Shown here: positions 38,826-48,294 of the stretch, one piece after another | Layout: each line of letters starts with the position of its first letter | How positions within the stretch are numbered: position 1 is the stretch's first letter | Source of the DNA: Saprospiraceae bacterium | GTDB lineage: Bacteria; Bacteroidota; Bacteroidia; Chitinophagales; Saprospiraceae | Direction: 5' to 3' | Length of the DNA: 64,000 nucleotides | NCBI GenBank assembly: GCA_020631235.1 | Contig: JAHDHQ010000025.1 | Coordinates: 1 to 64,000 of the forward strand | Notes under the pieces: model-generated | Told to the model about the DNA's origin: nothing | Seen by the model: only the letters and a program-made list of their open reading frames with translations | The model's database searches: none | Made by a program: the position numbers and the translations under genes

Positions 38826-40292
38826 TTGAGAAAAAGAAAAGTTATCAAGAAATATTTTATACTTGCTTTAATAGGACTGTGTTGTCTATTTTTCGGGCTC
38901 ATCATTAGTGCATTTTATAATGGGCAAGAACAATCAGAATACCAAGCGATTCCTAAAATCGCGATAGGTGAGCAAGCGGTTAAGCACTTTTCTGAAGCTT
39001 TGCAATTAAAGACTATTAGTTACATGGATTACCAGATTGACTCCAGTCAGTATGTAGCATTTAATAATTGGCTCGAAAGGACTTATCCACTAATAAACCA
39101 GCAACTAGAGCACACCATAATTTCTGATTTTAGTCATATTTACCACTGGAAAGGACAGAACAGCTCTGAACAGCCGATAATGTTGTATGCACATTTAGAT
39201 GTTGTCCAAGTTATTGATAATGAACGAGAGGCATGGAGATATGATCCTTGGTCTGGCAAAATGGCTACTGATACTATCTGGGGTAGAGGAGCATTAGATG
39301 ATAAGGTTGCTGTGTTGGGTATATTGGAAGCCGTAGAACATTGTTTAGTAAATGGTATCAGACCTGACCGAGATATTTATTTGTGTATTGGCCATGATGA
39401 AGAAGTTGGGGGTAAACTCGGTGCTCAGAAAATGGCCGAGTATTTTAAATCGAATGATATACAATTTGCTTATGCACTGGATGAAGGCTTAACCATAACG
39501 AAAGATCTGATACCTAACATCGACAAACAAGTTTCTCTAATAGGTATTGCTCAAAAAGGATACTGTAGTGTAGAGTTAAGTACAAAAATGGATGGTGGTC
39601 ATTCATCGATGCCTTCTCCAGAGACTTCCATAGATGTCATATCCAAGGCATTAACCAAACTAAACCACCAAGGACTTTCTTCTAGATTGACTCTACCTGT
39701 CAAACAGATGCTATCATGCATTGCTCCAGAAATGCCTTTTTTTCAGCGTATAATACTATCTAACCAATGGCTATTTGCACCCTTGATTAAGCGTAGTTAT
39801 GAGGGGTCCAATGTCGGGAATGCTTCCATACGAACGACCACGGCAGCGACCATATTTTCTAGTGGAAAACAAGAAAATATCATTCCAGAGCAAGCTACTG
39901 CATGTCTCAATTTTAGATTATTACAAGGTGATACAGAAGAAACAGTATTGGACCATATAAAAAAAGTAATTGGTGACGATCGGATTAACATTACAGTCAT
40001 AGGAGAAACGACTCCTGCTTCAAATATTGCAAATACAAATAGTGTCTTTTATGAAAGGGTAGAGCAAAGCATATTAGAAGTTTTTCCGGAAACTATCGTT
40101 AGTCCAGGTTTAGTAATGGCAGGGACGGACGCAAAACATTTTTCTGAAGTATGCGATGAGACATTATACTTTCGGCCTATGATCATGCATCCAAAAAACC
40201 TTCATACTATTCATGGTATAAACGAACGAATTGCCATAAAAGAGTATGAAGATTTTATTCGATTTTATATCCGACTGGTCGAACTGAATTAA
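38826..40292 (+). CDS. M20-family metallopeptidase, membrane-anchored (carboxypeptidase S-like)
   Basis: The protein (488 aa) begins at TTG 38826 with a single N-terminal membrane anchor (YFILALIGLCCLFFGLIIS), so the enzyme probably faces the periplasm. Zinc-site motifs are present: YAHLDVVQV, WGRGALDDK, the catalytic pair in IGHDEEVGG, ALDEGL and a late His in FRPMIMHPKN. A dimerisation lid lies in the middle (KGYCSVELSTKMDGGHSSMP). Closest in style to yeast CPS1/PM20D1-type enzymes, which hydrolyse dipeptides or N-acyl amino acids; the substrate is unknown. It ends 4 bp from the converging barrel gene. Confidence 0.9.
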   Translation: MRKRKVIKKYFILALIGLCCLFFGLIISAFYNGQEQSEYQAIPKIAIGEQAVKHFSEALQLKTISYMDYQIDSSQYVAFNNWLERTYPLINQQLEHTIISDFSHIYHWKGQNSSEQPIMLYAHLDVVQVIDNEREAWRYDPWSGKMATDTIWGRGALDDKVAVLGILEAVEHCLVNGIRPDRDIYLCIGHDEEVGGKLGAQKMAEYFKSNDIQFAYALDEGLTITKDLIPNIDKQVSLIGIAQKGYCSVELSTKMDGGHSSMPSPETSIDVISKALTKLNHQGLSSRLTLPVKQMLSCIAPEMPFFQRIILSNQWLFAPLIKRSYEGSNVGNASIRTTTAATIFSSGKQENIIPEQATACLNFRLLQGDTEETVLDHIKKVIGDDRINITVIGETTPASNIANTNSVFYERVEQSILEVFPETIVSPGLVMAGTDAKHFSEVCDETLYFRPMIMHPKNLHTIHGINERIAIKEYEDFIRFYIRLVELN

Positions 40293-40296
40293 AAGC

Positions 40297-41643
40297 TTAA
40301 TAAAATCTGTAGAAGCTAGAAACTCTTATTTCATTCCGATTATAAAAAGGGTTCAATGCTATATCTCCCGATTGTCGATTTAGGTTTACTGAACCACGAA
40401 CATTCATAGAGAATTGGGGTGAAAAGTAATACAAATATTGGCCAGTTAGCCATGCATTTAAGTAGGTAGAATTTAAACCATTAGGAGTTAATTCATCTTG
40501 CCAGTCTACATTAACCAATGAAGGTCTAAAATCTACTTCCCAAAATGTACGCCTATTCAGGAAATGACCAATACCAATATTTGTACTTAATTCAGATCTG
40601 AGATATAAGCCACTATTGAGTATTTCTAAATCACCACCATAAAATGTTTTACTTGGTCCTACAGACAGTTTTGACTCTAAATCAAACTGCCAGTCTAAAG
40701 ACAAAGGCTTGTAAAAATCATAAGCAATAAAAAGGTCTACACCTGCTCTTGTGATGATATCATTTTCGTCAAAACGATCAATATTTTGGTTTACAATTAC
40801 ATCTGGTTCTAGACCGATAGATAATCTTGTACCACTTTCTCTGGCTTCAAAATTTTCAAAAATCCAAGCATCGTGGACATGCGCAAAAAATCGATAATCT
40901 GTGGAGTTAACCATATTATTATCCACCAGATAATTTGCTAAGCGCTCAACTTCAGTAATGCGTTCAAGTCTAGGATCAGTATTTCTTACATTTCTTATGA
41001 GTGATAATTCATTAGCAAAAGCAATGATTTCATCGTCAGAGAAAGCGGGTTTGGATAGCATGCCTTGCACTTCTAAAAATTCTAAGATAGTGATGGCATG
41101 CCATGCATCGTTGGTGTTTTGAGGCTGTCCTTTACCTACTGATAAAGGTAAAGCTAGCTGTACATAATTGTTTGTAATACTATAGTTTTCTGATGTATCT
41201 TCAAATCTATTTCTAATGATATCGTTACTGCCTACAAACTGAAAACCAAGCCCGAAAAAGCGCAATGACTCATTAAACCACCTTTTTTGCATGTTATGGC
41301 CAAGCGTAAAATTTGTATTAAAAAAACCAGAGTTGTCAGTGTTGTCACTACCGCTACTAAATCTGGCATAAAAGCTGGAATTACTGGAAGACTCAGTTAA
41401 GAGTTGGTCTGAAAATCGTGCATCATAGGCGCCAATGTTGGCATTAAAAGCACTCATTTTTTCACTATCTGTTAAAGGATCAGCCTTTTGATTTTGGGTT
41501 TGAAATCTTGCATCAAATTCCACTCCGCCTCGTTTTTGTTGTCTGTTAGGTTCTTGAAAAGTAGATATGTCGTAAGAAGAAATTTGTGCTTTCAGTGGTA
41601 AAAGAAAGGCAAATAAACTAATGGTAAGTAATAGGATTCTCAT
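40297..41643 (-). CDS. Predicted outer-membrane beta-barrel protein, function unknown (448 aa)
   Basis: The signal peptide (MRILLLTISLFAFLLPLKAQ) is followed by amphipathic strands with alternating polar and hydrophobic residues (FFGLGFQFVG, YDFYKPLSLDWQFDLESKLS, NSGLYLRSELSTNIGI) and a terminal FYRFY with a final aromatic, as in outer-membrane barrels. An N-terminal region (about 20-75) is charged and unusual, with two ARF-type phrases (FDARFQTQN, YDARFSDQ). No family is recognised. It lies downstream of a small minus-strand lipoprotein with 114 bp between, possibly one transcript. Confidence 0.7.
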   Translation of the reverse strand: MRILLLTISLFAFLLPLKAQISSYDISTFQEPNRQQKRGGVEFDARFQTQNQKADPLTDSEKMSAFNANIGAYDARFSDQLLTESSSNSSFYARFSSGSDNTDNSGFFNTNFTLGHNMQKRWFNESLRFFGLGFQFVGSNDIIRNRFEDTSENYSITNNYVQLALPLSVGKGQPQNTNDAWHAITILEFLEVQGMLSKPAFSDDEIIAFANELSLIRNVRNTDPRLERITEVERLANYLVDNNMVNSTDYRFFAHVHDAWIFENFEARESGTRLSIGLEPDVIVNQNIDRFDENDIITRAGVDLFIAYDFYKPLSLDWQFDLESKLSVGPSKTFYGGDLEILNSGLYLRSELSTNIGIGHFLNRRTFWEVDFRPSLVNVDWQDELTPNGLNSTYLNAWLTGQYLYYFSPQFSMNVRGSVNLNRQSGDIALNPFYNRNEIRVSSFYRFY

Positions 41644-41757
41644 ACTCTAAAATTTTTATGATTAAGTGTTCTAATGAATACTTCTAAATTATAATGATTG
41701 AATGAAATGTAAGTAAATTATTTAGAACTTATGAAAAAAATCACTGTAATCTAACAA

Positions 41758-42135
41758 TTATTTAGGAAATCCATTTTCTATCCAACACTGTAATAATTCT
41801 TTGTCTTCTATCGAGAAGTTATTGTTTGCTTGAGTACCGGGCACAGGCATGGTAAACAACTCAAACACTTCAGTGAAAATGGAACCATTTTCAAGTTCAG
41901 GAAGCATACCCTCGTATGTTCTATAATCAGATACTTCGTCTGACATGTTTGTTCCATCATGACAGCCTACATTTGCACAAGAAGTATTAATTATAGGCTG
42001 TATATTAGTTAGATAGCGCGTTTGACTAGTGCCCTCGGGATCACACTCTATGTCTATGGGGTCTACGGTATCTCTAGTACAAGATAAATGAATCAATACT
42101 AGTAGGAGTATGCTCAGAATATAGTTTAGTTTCAT
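41758..42135 (-). CDS. Small lipoprotein with a cytochrome-c-like CX4CH motif
   Basis: The protein (125 aa) has a lipoprotein-type signal (LLVLIHLSC; the -3 residue is atypical). It has one heme-attachment-like sequence, SCANVGCHDG, with four residues between the cysteines instead of the usual two. A candidate distal Met ligand sits in FTMPVPGTQ, and the C terminus IEDKELLQCWIENGFP resembles the last helix of small c-type cytochromes. Similar 'CHDG ... MP ... W-I-x-x-G' small proteins are common in this phylum. Heme binding is inference. It is transcribed away from the aconitase fusion terminator and toward the barrel gene. Confidence 0.75.
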   Translation of the reverse strand: MKLNYILSILLLVLIHLSCTRDTVDPIDIECDPEGTSQTRYLTNIQPIINTSCANVGCHDGTNMSDEVSDYRTYEGMLPELENGSIFTEVFELFTMPVPGTQANNNFSIEDKELLQCWIENGFPK

Positions 42136-42242
42136 TAGAGTATCGTATTGTAAGATTAGACAAAGTTTATTTGCTTGCTTATTTAGCTATTAAACGTCCA
42201 GCTTAAGGAGGACAACATTGGACTAAAATAAACAGCTCAGCA

Positions 42243-42280
42243 CAAAAAAAGCTGCACCTAATTTTTTAAATGCAGCTCAT
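42243..42280 (-). terminator. Intrinsic terminator of the aconitase-OmpA gene
   Basis: AGCTGCA (42250-42256) pairs with TGCAGCT (42271-42277). On the minus strand the hairpin is followed by seven T's (complement of 42244-42250). It is 26 bp past the stop of the fusion gene, which supports the OmpA part as the genuine 3' end of that transcript. Confidence 0.8.
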
Positions 42281-42302
42281 TACTTATTTGTTCAAAAAAA
42301 GA

Positions 42303-45300
42303 TTATTTCATCAGTCGAAGCTCGATTCTTCGGTTCTGTGCTCTTCCTTTTTCTGTGTTGTTATCTGCTATTGGATTTTCTTGACCATAACCTTCTGAGG
42401 CTACTCTTGAAGCGTCTATTCCATTATTTGCCAGAAACATCATAACTGATTTAGCTCTGTTTTTAGACAGTGTTACATTGTCATCAGGATCTCCTGTATT
42501 ATCAGTATAACCCATAACAGCAAGTTTTGTACTTGGATAAGCTTTCATAAATGCCACAACTCCATTTAATTCACCTTTCATTTGTCCACTAAGTTCAGAA
42601 GAACCAGTAGCAAAATTGGCATTTTTTAAGCTAAAATTAGGATCTCCTTTAAACCCACTGGCAATAAATTTTTTCATTTGATCACCTGCAGATCCAGCAC
42701 TCACGATCATTTTATCCCAAGCGGCCACAGCTATATCATCCGTTTTTTCGAATACACTTCCTATGGCACCAGCTGTCCATTTAAATGCTTCTCCAGTGAC
42801 ATCTACAACTCCAGCTACGGCATCTCCTGCTGCACCGGCCACAGCGCCTGCACCATCTACTACTTTTTCAGCTCCTTTTTTTGCCAAGTCAGCTGCTCCT
42901 CCAACCACATTTTCAGTTGCGCCCATAGTTTTTTCTGCAGCATTATCGATTACATCCACACCTGTATTGCAACCCATTCGAGCTAAAAATCCCAAACCGA
43001 GTAAAACGGCAAGAAGTGGTAAAAGCCACCTTAATATTGACTTACCAGCTTTGGCCGTAGTTTCTACAGCATCGCCAGCGACATTAGCCGCCCCAGATAC
43101 TACTTTTTTACCTGTGTCCACAGCCCCAGAGGCTATATCTGCCGCTCCTGTGGCTACTTTTTTACCTGTATCCACTGCACTTGAAGCCAAGCCTGCAGCG
43201 CCAGCTACCACTTTTTTACCTGCATCTACAGTTGTATCTACAGCTTTAGCTCCGGCGTCACTTACTTTATCTACGATGGAGTCATTACCTGCTAAATCCT
43301 GCCGTATTTTATTGAGTGCAGATCCAGCTTTAACCCAATCAATTTGAGCTTGATTGTAGGTGTGGTCTACTTTAAATTCGTCTTTAGTTCCATCTTGGTG
43401 ATCTAGTCTTATGGTTAAAGGTTTCCCTGGCGCCATTTGATCAAAATCAGTAATAGAAACAATGTCATCTTGCCTTACTAAATCATAGTCAGCTTTATCC
43501 ACAAAGGTTAGCGCGAGCATTCCTTGCTTCTTTAAGTTAGTTTCGTGTATTCTAGCAAAAGATTTTACGATAACTGCATTGACACCCAAAAACCTAGGTT
43601 CCATGGCCGCATGTTCTCTTGAAGACCCTTCTCCAAGGTTTTCTTCTCCAAAAACGACAGTGCCTATACCATTTGATTGATAGGTCTTAGCCGAATCTGG
43701 TACTGGAACGTATTCATTTTTTATGTAATTAATGACTGAGTTAGCTTCGTCATTAAAATAATTGATAGCGCCTGTATAACAGTTCTCTGAGATATTTTGC
43801 AAATGACCTCTGTAAGTCAACCAAGGTCCTGCCATAGAAATATGGTCTGTAGTACATTTGCCTTTTACCTTAATGAGTACACGCATATTGTTTACTCCCT
43901 CTTGTGTGATAGGAACAAAAGGAGTTAATAGTTGTAATCGTTCTGATTTAGGATCCACGATTACTTCTATGTTGCTACCATCTTCTGCGGGGGCATTAAA
44001 ACCTCTGTCTTCTACTCCAAAACCATTGGGTGGTAGTTCAAAACCTGTCGGTTCATCGAATTTTACTTCTTCACCTTTATCATTAGTAAGTGTGTCAGTC
44101 ATCGGATTAAAATCCAGTCTACCTGCAATAGCGATTGCTGCTACAATTTCTGGTGAAGCTACAAACGCATGAGTACTTGGATTTCCATCTGCTCTTTTCG
44201 AGAAATTTCTATTAAACGAGTGTATAATACTGTTTTTTGGAGCGTTCATTGGGTCTTTATACCTTGCCCACTGTCCAATACATGGTCCACAAGCATTGGT
44301 AAAAATGGTTGCATTTAAATCTTCAAATATTTTTAAAATGCCATCTCTTTCTGCAGTAAATCTTACCTGTTCACTTCCTGGATTAATACCAAATTCGGCT
44401 TTTGTGATGAGCCCTTTGTCTACAGCTTGTTTTGCTATTGATGCTGACCTTGAAAGATCTTCATAAGATGAATTAGTACAAGAACCGATCAATCCCCATT
44501 CTACATCAAGGGGCCATTCATTAGCTGTTGCTTTTTCTGTCATTTCCTTTCCGACATTGGTCGAAAGATCAGGAGTAAATGGTCCATTAATCAGTGGCTT
44601 CAATTCGGAAAGATTGATTTCGATCACTTGATCAAAATATTTTTCTGGATTTGCATAACACTCAGGATCAGCTGTTAAATGTTCTTTTACTTCTTTGGCC
44701 GCATCGGCTATATCTGCTCTATCAGTGGCTCGTAGATAGCGGTCCATACTTTCGTCATATCCAAATGTAGAAGTGGTAGCACCTATTTCTGCACCCATAT
44801 TACAGATCGTACCTTTTCCAGTACATGACATATTATTAGCGCCTTCACCAAAATATTCTACAATTGCACCAGTTCCACCTTTTACGGTTAGAATGTCTGC
44901 TACTCTTAAAATGACATCTTTAGGTGAAGACCATCCGGAGAGTTTACCAGTTAATTTTACACCAATTAATTTTGGATTTTTGAGCTCCCAAGGCATACCT
45001 GCCATTACATCTACCGCATCAGCACCTCCTACGCCGATAGCTACCATCCCTAATCCACCTGCATTTACGGTATGACTGTCAGTACCTATCATCATCCCAC
45101 CTGGGAAGGCATAATTTTCAAGTACAACCTGATGGATAATTCCTGCGCCTGGCTTCCAAAAACCAATACCATACTTATCTGAAACCGATTCTAAAAAATT
45201 AAAAACCTCATTACTTGTGTTGATGGCATTTTGCAAATCTGCGTCGGCACCTATTTTTGCTTGGATCAAGTGATCACAATGTACAGTCGATGGTACAGCT

Positions 45301-45557
45301 ACTTTATCCTTACCAGCCATCATAAATTGCAACAATGCCATCTGCGCGGTTGCATCTTGCATGGCTACACGGTCTGGTGCGAAGAAAACATAGTCTTTGC
45401 CTCTGCTATAATTTTTTAATGGAGATTCAGCATGTAAATGGGAATAAAGAATCTTTTCTGATAGTGTTAGCGGTCGACCAAGTTCGGCTTTTATTGCTTT
45501 TACTTTGTCTGCTAAACCTTTGTAATGATCTTTGATCATATCTATGTCAAAAGCCAT
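42303..45557 (-). CDS. Aconitate hydratase fused to a transmembrane segment and OmpA domain (1084 aa)
   Basis: Residues 1-757 form a complete aconitase (citrate to isocitrate). It carries [27 protein letters not shown] and the cluster cysteines in [10 protein letters not shown] and [11 protein letters not shown]. The swivel domain has [17 protein letters not shown], ending near [11 protein letters not shown], where ordinary bacterial aconitases of this type stop. The same frame then runs on for about 327 residues: an Ala/Gly/Lys-rich 18-residue repeat linker (about 765-830), one membrane helix (about 839-862, [18 protein letters not shown]), a second Ala-rich helical stretch, and an OmpA/MotB-like domain (about 972-1084: [42 protein letters not shown]). 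Expected topology is enzyme in the cytoplasm and OmpA domain in the periplasm bound to peptidoglycan. The start is ATG 45557; the frame upstream to 45617 lacks support. Domain identities are confident; membrane tethering is inference. Confidence 0.93.
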   Translation of the reverse strand: MAFDIDMIKDHYKGLADKVKAIKAELGRPLTLSEKILYSHLHAESPLKNYSRGKDYVFFAPDRVAMQDATAQMALLQFMMAGKDKVAVPSTVHCDHLIQAKIGADADLQNAINTSNEVFNFLESVSDKYGIGFWKPGAGIIHQVVLENYAFPGGMMIGTDSHTVNAGGLGMVAIGVGGADAVDVMAGMPWELKNPKLIGVKLTGKLSGWSSPKDVILRVADILTVKGGTGAIVEYFGEGANNMSCTGKGTICNMGAEIGATTSTFGYDESMDRYLRATDRADIADAAKEVKEHLTADPECYANPEKYFDQVIEINLSELKPLINGPFTPDLSTNVGKEMTEKATANEWPLDVEWGLIGSCTNSSYEDLSRSASIAKQAVDKGLITKAEFGINPGSEQVRFTAERDGILKIFEDLNATIFTNACGPCIGQWARYKDPMNAPKNSIIHSFNRNFSKRADGNPSTHAFVASPEIVAAIAIAGRLDFNPMTDTLTNDKGEEVKFDEPTGFELPPNGFGVEDRGFNAPAEDGSNIEVIVDPKSERLQLLTPFVPITQEGVNNMRVLIKVKGKCTTDHISMAGPWLTYRGHLQNISENCYTGAINYFNDEANSVINYIKNEYVPVPDSAKTYQSNGIGTVVFGEENLGEGSSREHAAMEPRFLGVNAVIVKSFARIHETNLKKQGMLALTFVDKADYDLVRQDDIVSITDFDQMAPGKPLTIRLDHQDGTKDEFKVDHTYNQAQIDWVKAGSALNKIRQDLAGNDSIVDKVSDAGAKAVDTTVDAGKKVVAGAAGLASSAVDTGKKVATGAADIASGAVDTGKKVVSGAANVAGDAVETTAKAGKSILRWLLPLLAVLLGLGFLARMGCNTGVDVIDNAAEKTMGATENVVGGAADLAKKGAEKVVDGAGAVAGAAGDAVAGVVDVTGEAFKWTAGAIGSVFEKTDDIAVAAWDKMIVSAGSAGDQMKKFIASGFKGDPNFSLKNANFATGSSELSGQMKGELNGVVAFMKAYPSTKLAVMGYTDNTGDPDDNVTLSKNRAKSVMMFLANNGIDASRVASEGYGQENPIADNNTEKGRAQNRRIELRLMK
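43067..43230 (-). repeat. 54-bp (18-aa) tandem repeats in the fusion linker
   Basis: Three units of the type [18 protein letters not shown] repeat at an exact 54-bp spacing (the phrase CTTTTTTACC recurs at 43157 and 43211, with a near-identical site at 43103). They join the aconitase to the membrane helix. The pattern suggests an amphipathic helix lying on the membrane surface, or a flexible spacer. Confidence 0.85.
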
Positions 45558-45683
45558 GCATTTAATTTTATGGGTTAAGGAATAAAATTGGCTGCAAAGG
45601 TACAAAAACCCAAACAATCACACAGGCTGTATGTTTCGTTAAAGCTTGAGGGTAAAAAGTAAAATGGTTTATTGGGCCTTAAC

Positions 45684-47600
45684 TTACATTCTTTCCATTA
45701 AACGACTGGAAATTTGGAGAAAATCTCTTTCTGTAATTATACCTACAAGATCCTTTTTTTGAACAACAAGGATATAGCCTGATTTTTTATTTTGCATTAG
45801 CTTCATCGCTTCTAAAACGGTGGCTTGCGTATCGATAGTTACAGGTTTAGAGTCCATAATGTCACTCACAGAAATGATTTTATTACGGCCACTTTTATTG
45901 GCTTCCAGATTAGCATTAAAGATGTTTTGAGGTGTGATGACTCCACTCAATTTGCCTTTGGTATCTTCTACTGGAATAAAATTTAATTTTTTCCATTTGA
46001 TCAAGTCAAGCACAAAATCAAGAATATCATCTTTTTGTACTGTAAATAAATCGGTGGTCATTAACTCTTCAACTTTCATGTCCATGGGTTGGTAATTATC
46101 CAAGTCTTTAAGTTCAGCTAACTTCCACGTATGTACTGGTTGATCTTCTTTTTGGTTGTTGATGATTGCTTGAGTTAAGACACTTAATGCCTCGTCATGG
46201 TTTGTTTGGTTGAGTAGATTGCTGTATGATCTTAATTGCCATCGAGCGCCATTGGTATGTTCTTTAGCTCTTGCTTCGATGACACCTAGATATTTATTAA
46301 TGTCTTTGCTATTTACTTTGCATTTTTTGAGTCCTTTTCGAGCTATAGGAAGCAACTCTTCCAATACTAATTCACAAGCGCCTCTTTTTTGATCGCCTAT
46401 CCATGTAAAAGTAGAATCGATACCAAATCGGGCTGCTTTTCCGAAATTGTCTCTGACATCTATAAATTGGAGATGGTCTCTAATGTCGTCATAGGTATCT
46501 ACCATACCTTCCATACATCCAATCCAGAAAGCGGCATTGGCAATTTCATCCATAACCGTAGGTCCTGCTGGCAAGACTCTATTTTCGATCCTTAGATGTG
46601 GTTTACCATTTTCGGATATTCCATAGCAGGGTCTATTCCATCGGTATACCGTGGAGTTATGTACCTGTAGTGCTCTGAGTTTAGGCACTTTTCCTTTTTT
46701 AATCAGATCTAAAGAGTCTTCTTCAATATCTGAATTAATCAATGGCCTAAATCGAGCAATGTCTTCCGTATATATTTCCATGATCGACTCTTTTAACCAA
46801 TCTACACCAAAGCTCACTCTAGGACTTCGCTCTCTCATATGTTCGTGTGAAGATCGAGTATCTAAGGATTGTTGGAACATCGCAATTCTAGACTCATGCC
46901 ATAATCTTTTTCCGAATACTATGGGTGAGTTAGAGGCAATAGCCATGCAAGGTGCAGCTAAAGTTTGGGCGACATTGTAGTATTTTACAAAATCTTTCGG
47001 CGCCACTTGCAAGTGTACTTGGAAACTTGTGTTGCTGGCTTCTAATAGGGGAGAATCATGTTTTACAATCAGTTCATCAATACCAACGATTCTTAGTTCG
47101 TAAGTATTTCCAATTAGTTGCTCATTAATGGCTTGCATTAAGGCAAAGTACCTTTTTTTAGGTGTTAAATTATCCATGGTTAGATGGTGCTTCCGTATGG
47201 TTGGAAGTATACCTGTCAGGACAATTTTTGCTTTAAATTTATCAAGGTATTCTTGAATTTTAACAAGTTTGTCAAAATTCTCTTTATGTAGTTCAGAAAA
47301 ACATTTTCCTTTTATTTCTCTTGGGGTAAGATTGGTTTCGAGGTTAAATTTGGCAAGTTCAGTTTCTACCCATGGAAACTTCTTCATCTTTTCTAAGACC
47401 TCAGTGGCAATCGTTGCGGGTTTTAAGTTTTGTTCGTTTACCAATGCCATTTCTTGTTCTGCACCCAGTCTTTTCTTATCTGACTCAAACCAGTCATTTT
47501 CAAGCATAAACTCTAATGCTTTAGTATCATTAAGCAACGATTTCATAAATCGCTGCATAGCTTTTTTATTGGTTAATTTTGATACGCGTTGTTCTCCCAT
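45684..47600 (-). CDS. GCS2-family glutamate-cysteine-ligase-like enzyme fused to tandem CBS domains
   Basis: The protein (638 aa) has an N-terminal carboxylate-amine ligase of the GCS2 family (about residues 25-390). Visible are RLGAEQEMALV, EASNTSFQVHLQV, AIASNSPIVFGKRLWHESR, RSPRVSFGVDW and LRIENRVLPAGPTVMDE. About residues 395-490 are helical. The C terminus (about 500-638) is a CBS pair: VEELMTTDLFTVQ with LNFIPVEDTKGKLSGVITP, and VSDIMDSKPVTIDTQATVLEA with LVGIITERDFL. The CBS pair probably senses adenine nucleotides. Known GCS2 members make gamma-glutamylcysteine or join other amino acids; the product here is not provable from sequence. It is separated from the aconitase fusion by 126 bp on the same strand. 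Confidence 0.88.
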   Translation of the reverse strand: MGEQRVSKLTNKKAMQRFMKSLLNDTKALEFMLENDWFESDKKRLGAEQEMALVNEQNLKPATIATEVLEKMKKFPWVETELAKFNLETNLTPREIKGKCFSELHKENFDKLVKIQEYLDKFKAKIVLTGILPTIRKHHLTMDNLTPKKRYFALMQAINEQLIGNTYELRIVGIDELIVKHDSPLLEASNTSFQVHLQVAPKDFVKYYNVAQTLAAPCMAIASNSPIVFGKRLWHESRIAMFQQSLDTRSSHEHMRERSPRVSFGVDWLKESIMEIYTEDIARFRPLINSDIEEDSLDLIKKGKVPKLRALQVHNSTVYRWNRPCYGISENGKPHLRIENRVLPAGPTVMDEIANAAFWIGCMEGMVDTYDDIRDHLQFIDVRDNFGKAARFGIDSTFTWIGDQKRGACELVLEELLPIARKGLKKCKVNSKDINKYLGVIEARAKEHTNGARWQLRSYSNLLNQTNHDEALSVLTQAIINNQKEDQPVHTWKLAELKDLDNYQPMDMKVEELMTTDLFTVQKDDILDFVLDLIKWKKLNFIPVEDTKGKLSGVITPQNIFNANLEANKSGRNKIISVSDIMDSKPVTIDTQATVLEAMKLMQNKKSGYILVVQKKDLVGIITERDFLQISSRLMERM

Positions 47601-47725
47601 GTTATTTCAGCATTTTGTTGTAGAAGATTCGAGGATTTAAGCTTGAAAACAATCATCCTATTGCATAAAAATATCAGAAATTGTACCAATGACTAATATT
47701 TTAAATGAGTCTTCGTTTGTAAGAT

Positions 47726-48247
47726 ATGAGATTGTCTATTTATGCTTCAATATTTTTAGTTTTTATTTATGCTTCTTGTGCAAACCAGGCTGAGGAAATT
47801 GCCACTATTAAGATAGAAGTACCCTTGGAGCTTCCGGCTGGATTAAACACCTTGGAGACTCATGTTTTCCAGGTGTTTGGAGTACCTACATTTTTTGAAT
47901 CTAGGCTTGCAAATGCTGGTATTGAGGAACAACAAATTAGTTTTATACAATCAGGATTTGGTTTGTTTAATAATGATTTTAGCAATGTCAATTTGGATTT
48001 TATATTTGGCATTACTGTTCATGCTTTAATCGATGGTCCTAATGGTCCACGAAGAGAATTGTTTTATCTAGAGCAAACGCCACTCAATGTGGGTGCAGAA
48101 ATAAAACTATTGGCTTCATCTACGGAACTTAAGGAAGTTTTAAACAAAGAAGATATAGATTTGGAGTTCAATTTTAGATTGAGGGAATTTTGCCCACAAA
48201 CCTTTACAGGGAAATTTGATTTAGAGTTTGGGATTTATATAGAGTAA
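47726..48247 (+). CDS. Putative lipoprotein of unknown function (173 aa)
   Basis: The signal MRLSIYASIFLVFIYASC ends in a lipobox-like YASC, so the mature N terminus would be a lipidated Cys. The remainder is mostly beta with regular hydrophobic alternation (FNFRLREFCPQ, KFDLEFGIYIE). No domain is recognised. A shared hairpin separates it from the converging 48295 gene. Confidence 0.65.
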   Translation: MRLSIYASIFLVFIYASCANQAEEIATIKIEVPLELPAGLNTLETHVFQVFGVPTFFESRLANAGIEEQQISFIQSGFGLFNNDFSNVNLDFIFGITVHALIDGPNGPRRELFYLEQTPLNVGAEIKLLASSTELKEVLNKEDIDLEFNFRLREFCPQTFTGKFDLEFGIYIE

Positions 48248-48253
48248 AAAAGA

Positions 48254-48282
48254 TGCTCCTAAGCCTAAAATACTTAGGAGCA
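48254..48282. terminator. Bidirectional hairpin between converging genes
   Basis: TGCTCCTAAG (48254-48263) pairs perfectly with CTTAGGAGCA (48273-48282) over 10 bp around a 9-nt loop. An A-run precedes it (T's on the minus strand). It sits between the stops of two converging genes and fits a terminator used from both sides. Confidence 0.7.
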
Positions 48283-48294
48283 CGAGTTAATCTT

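Noticed and set aside
42678-43347. Plus-strand frames of 102 and 194 codons opposite the aconitase-OmpA linker
   Set aside because: Ala/Pro/Ser/Thr-rich translations are the antisense of the GC-rich Ala/Gly linker; not independent genes.
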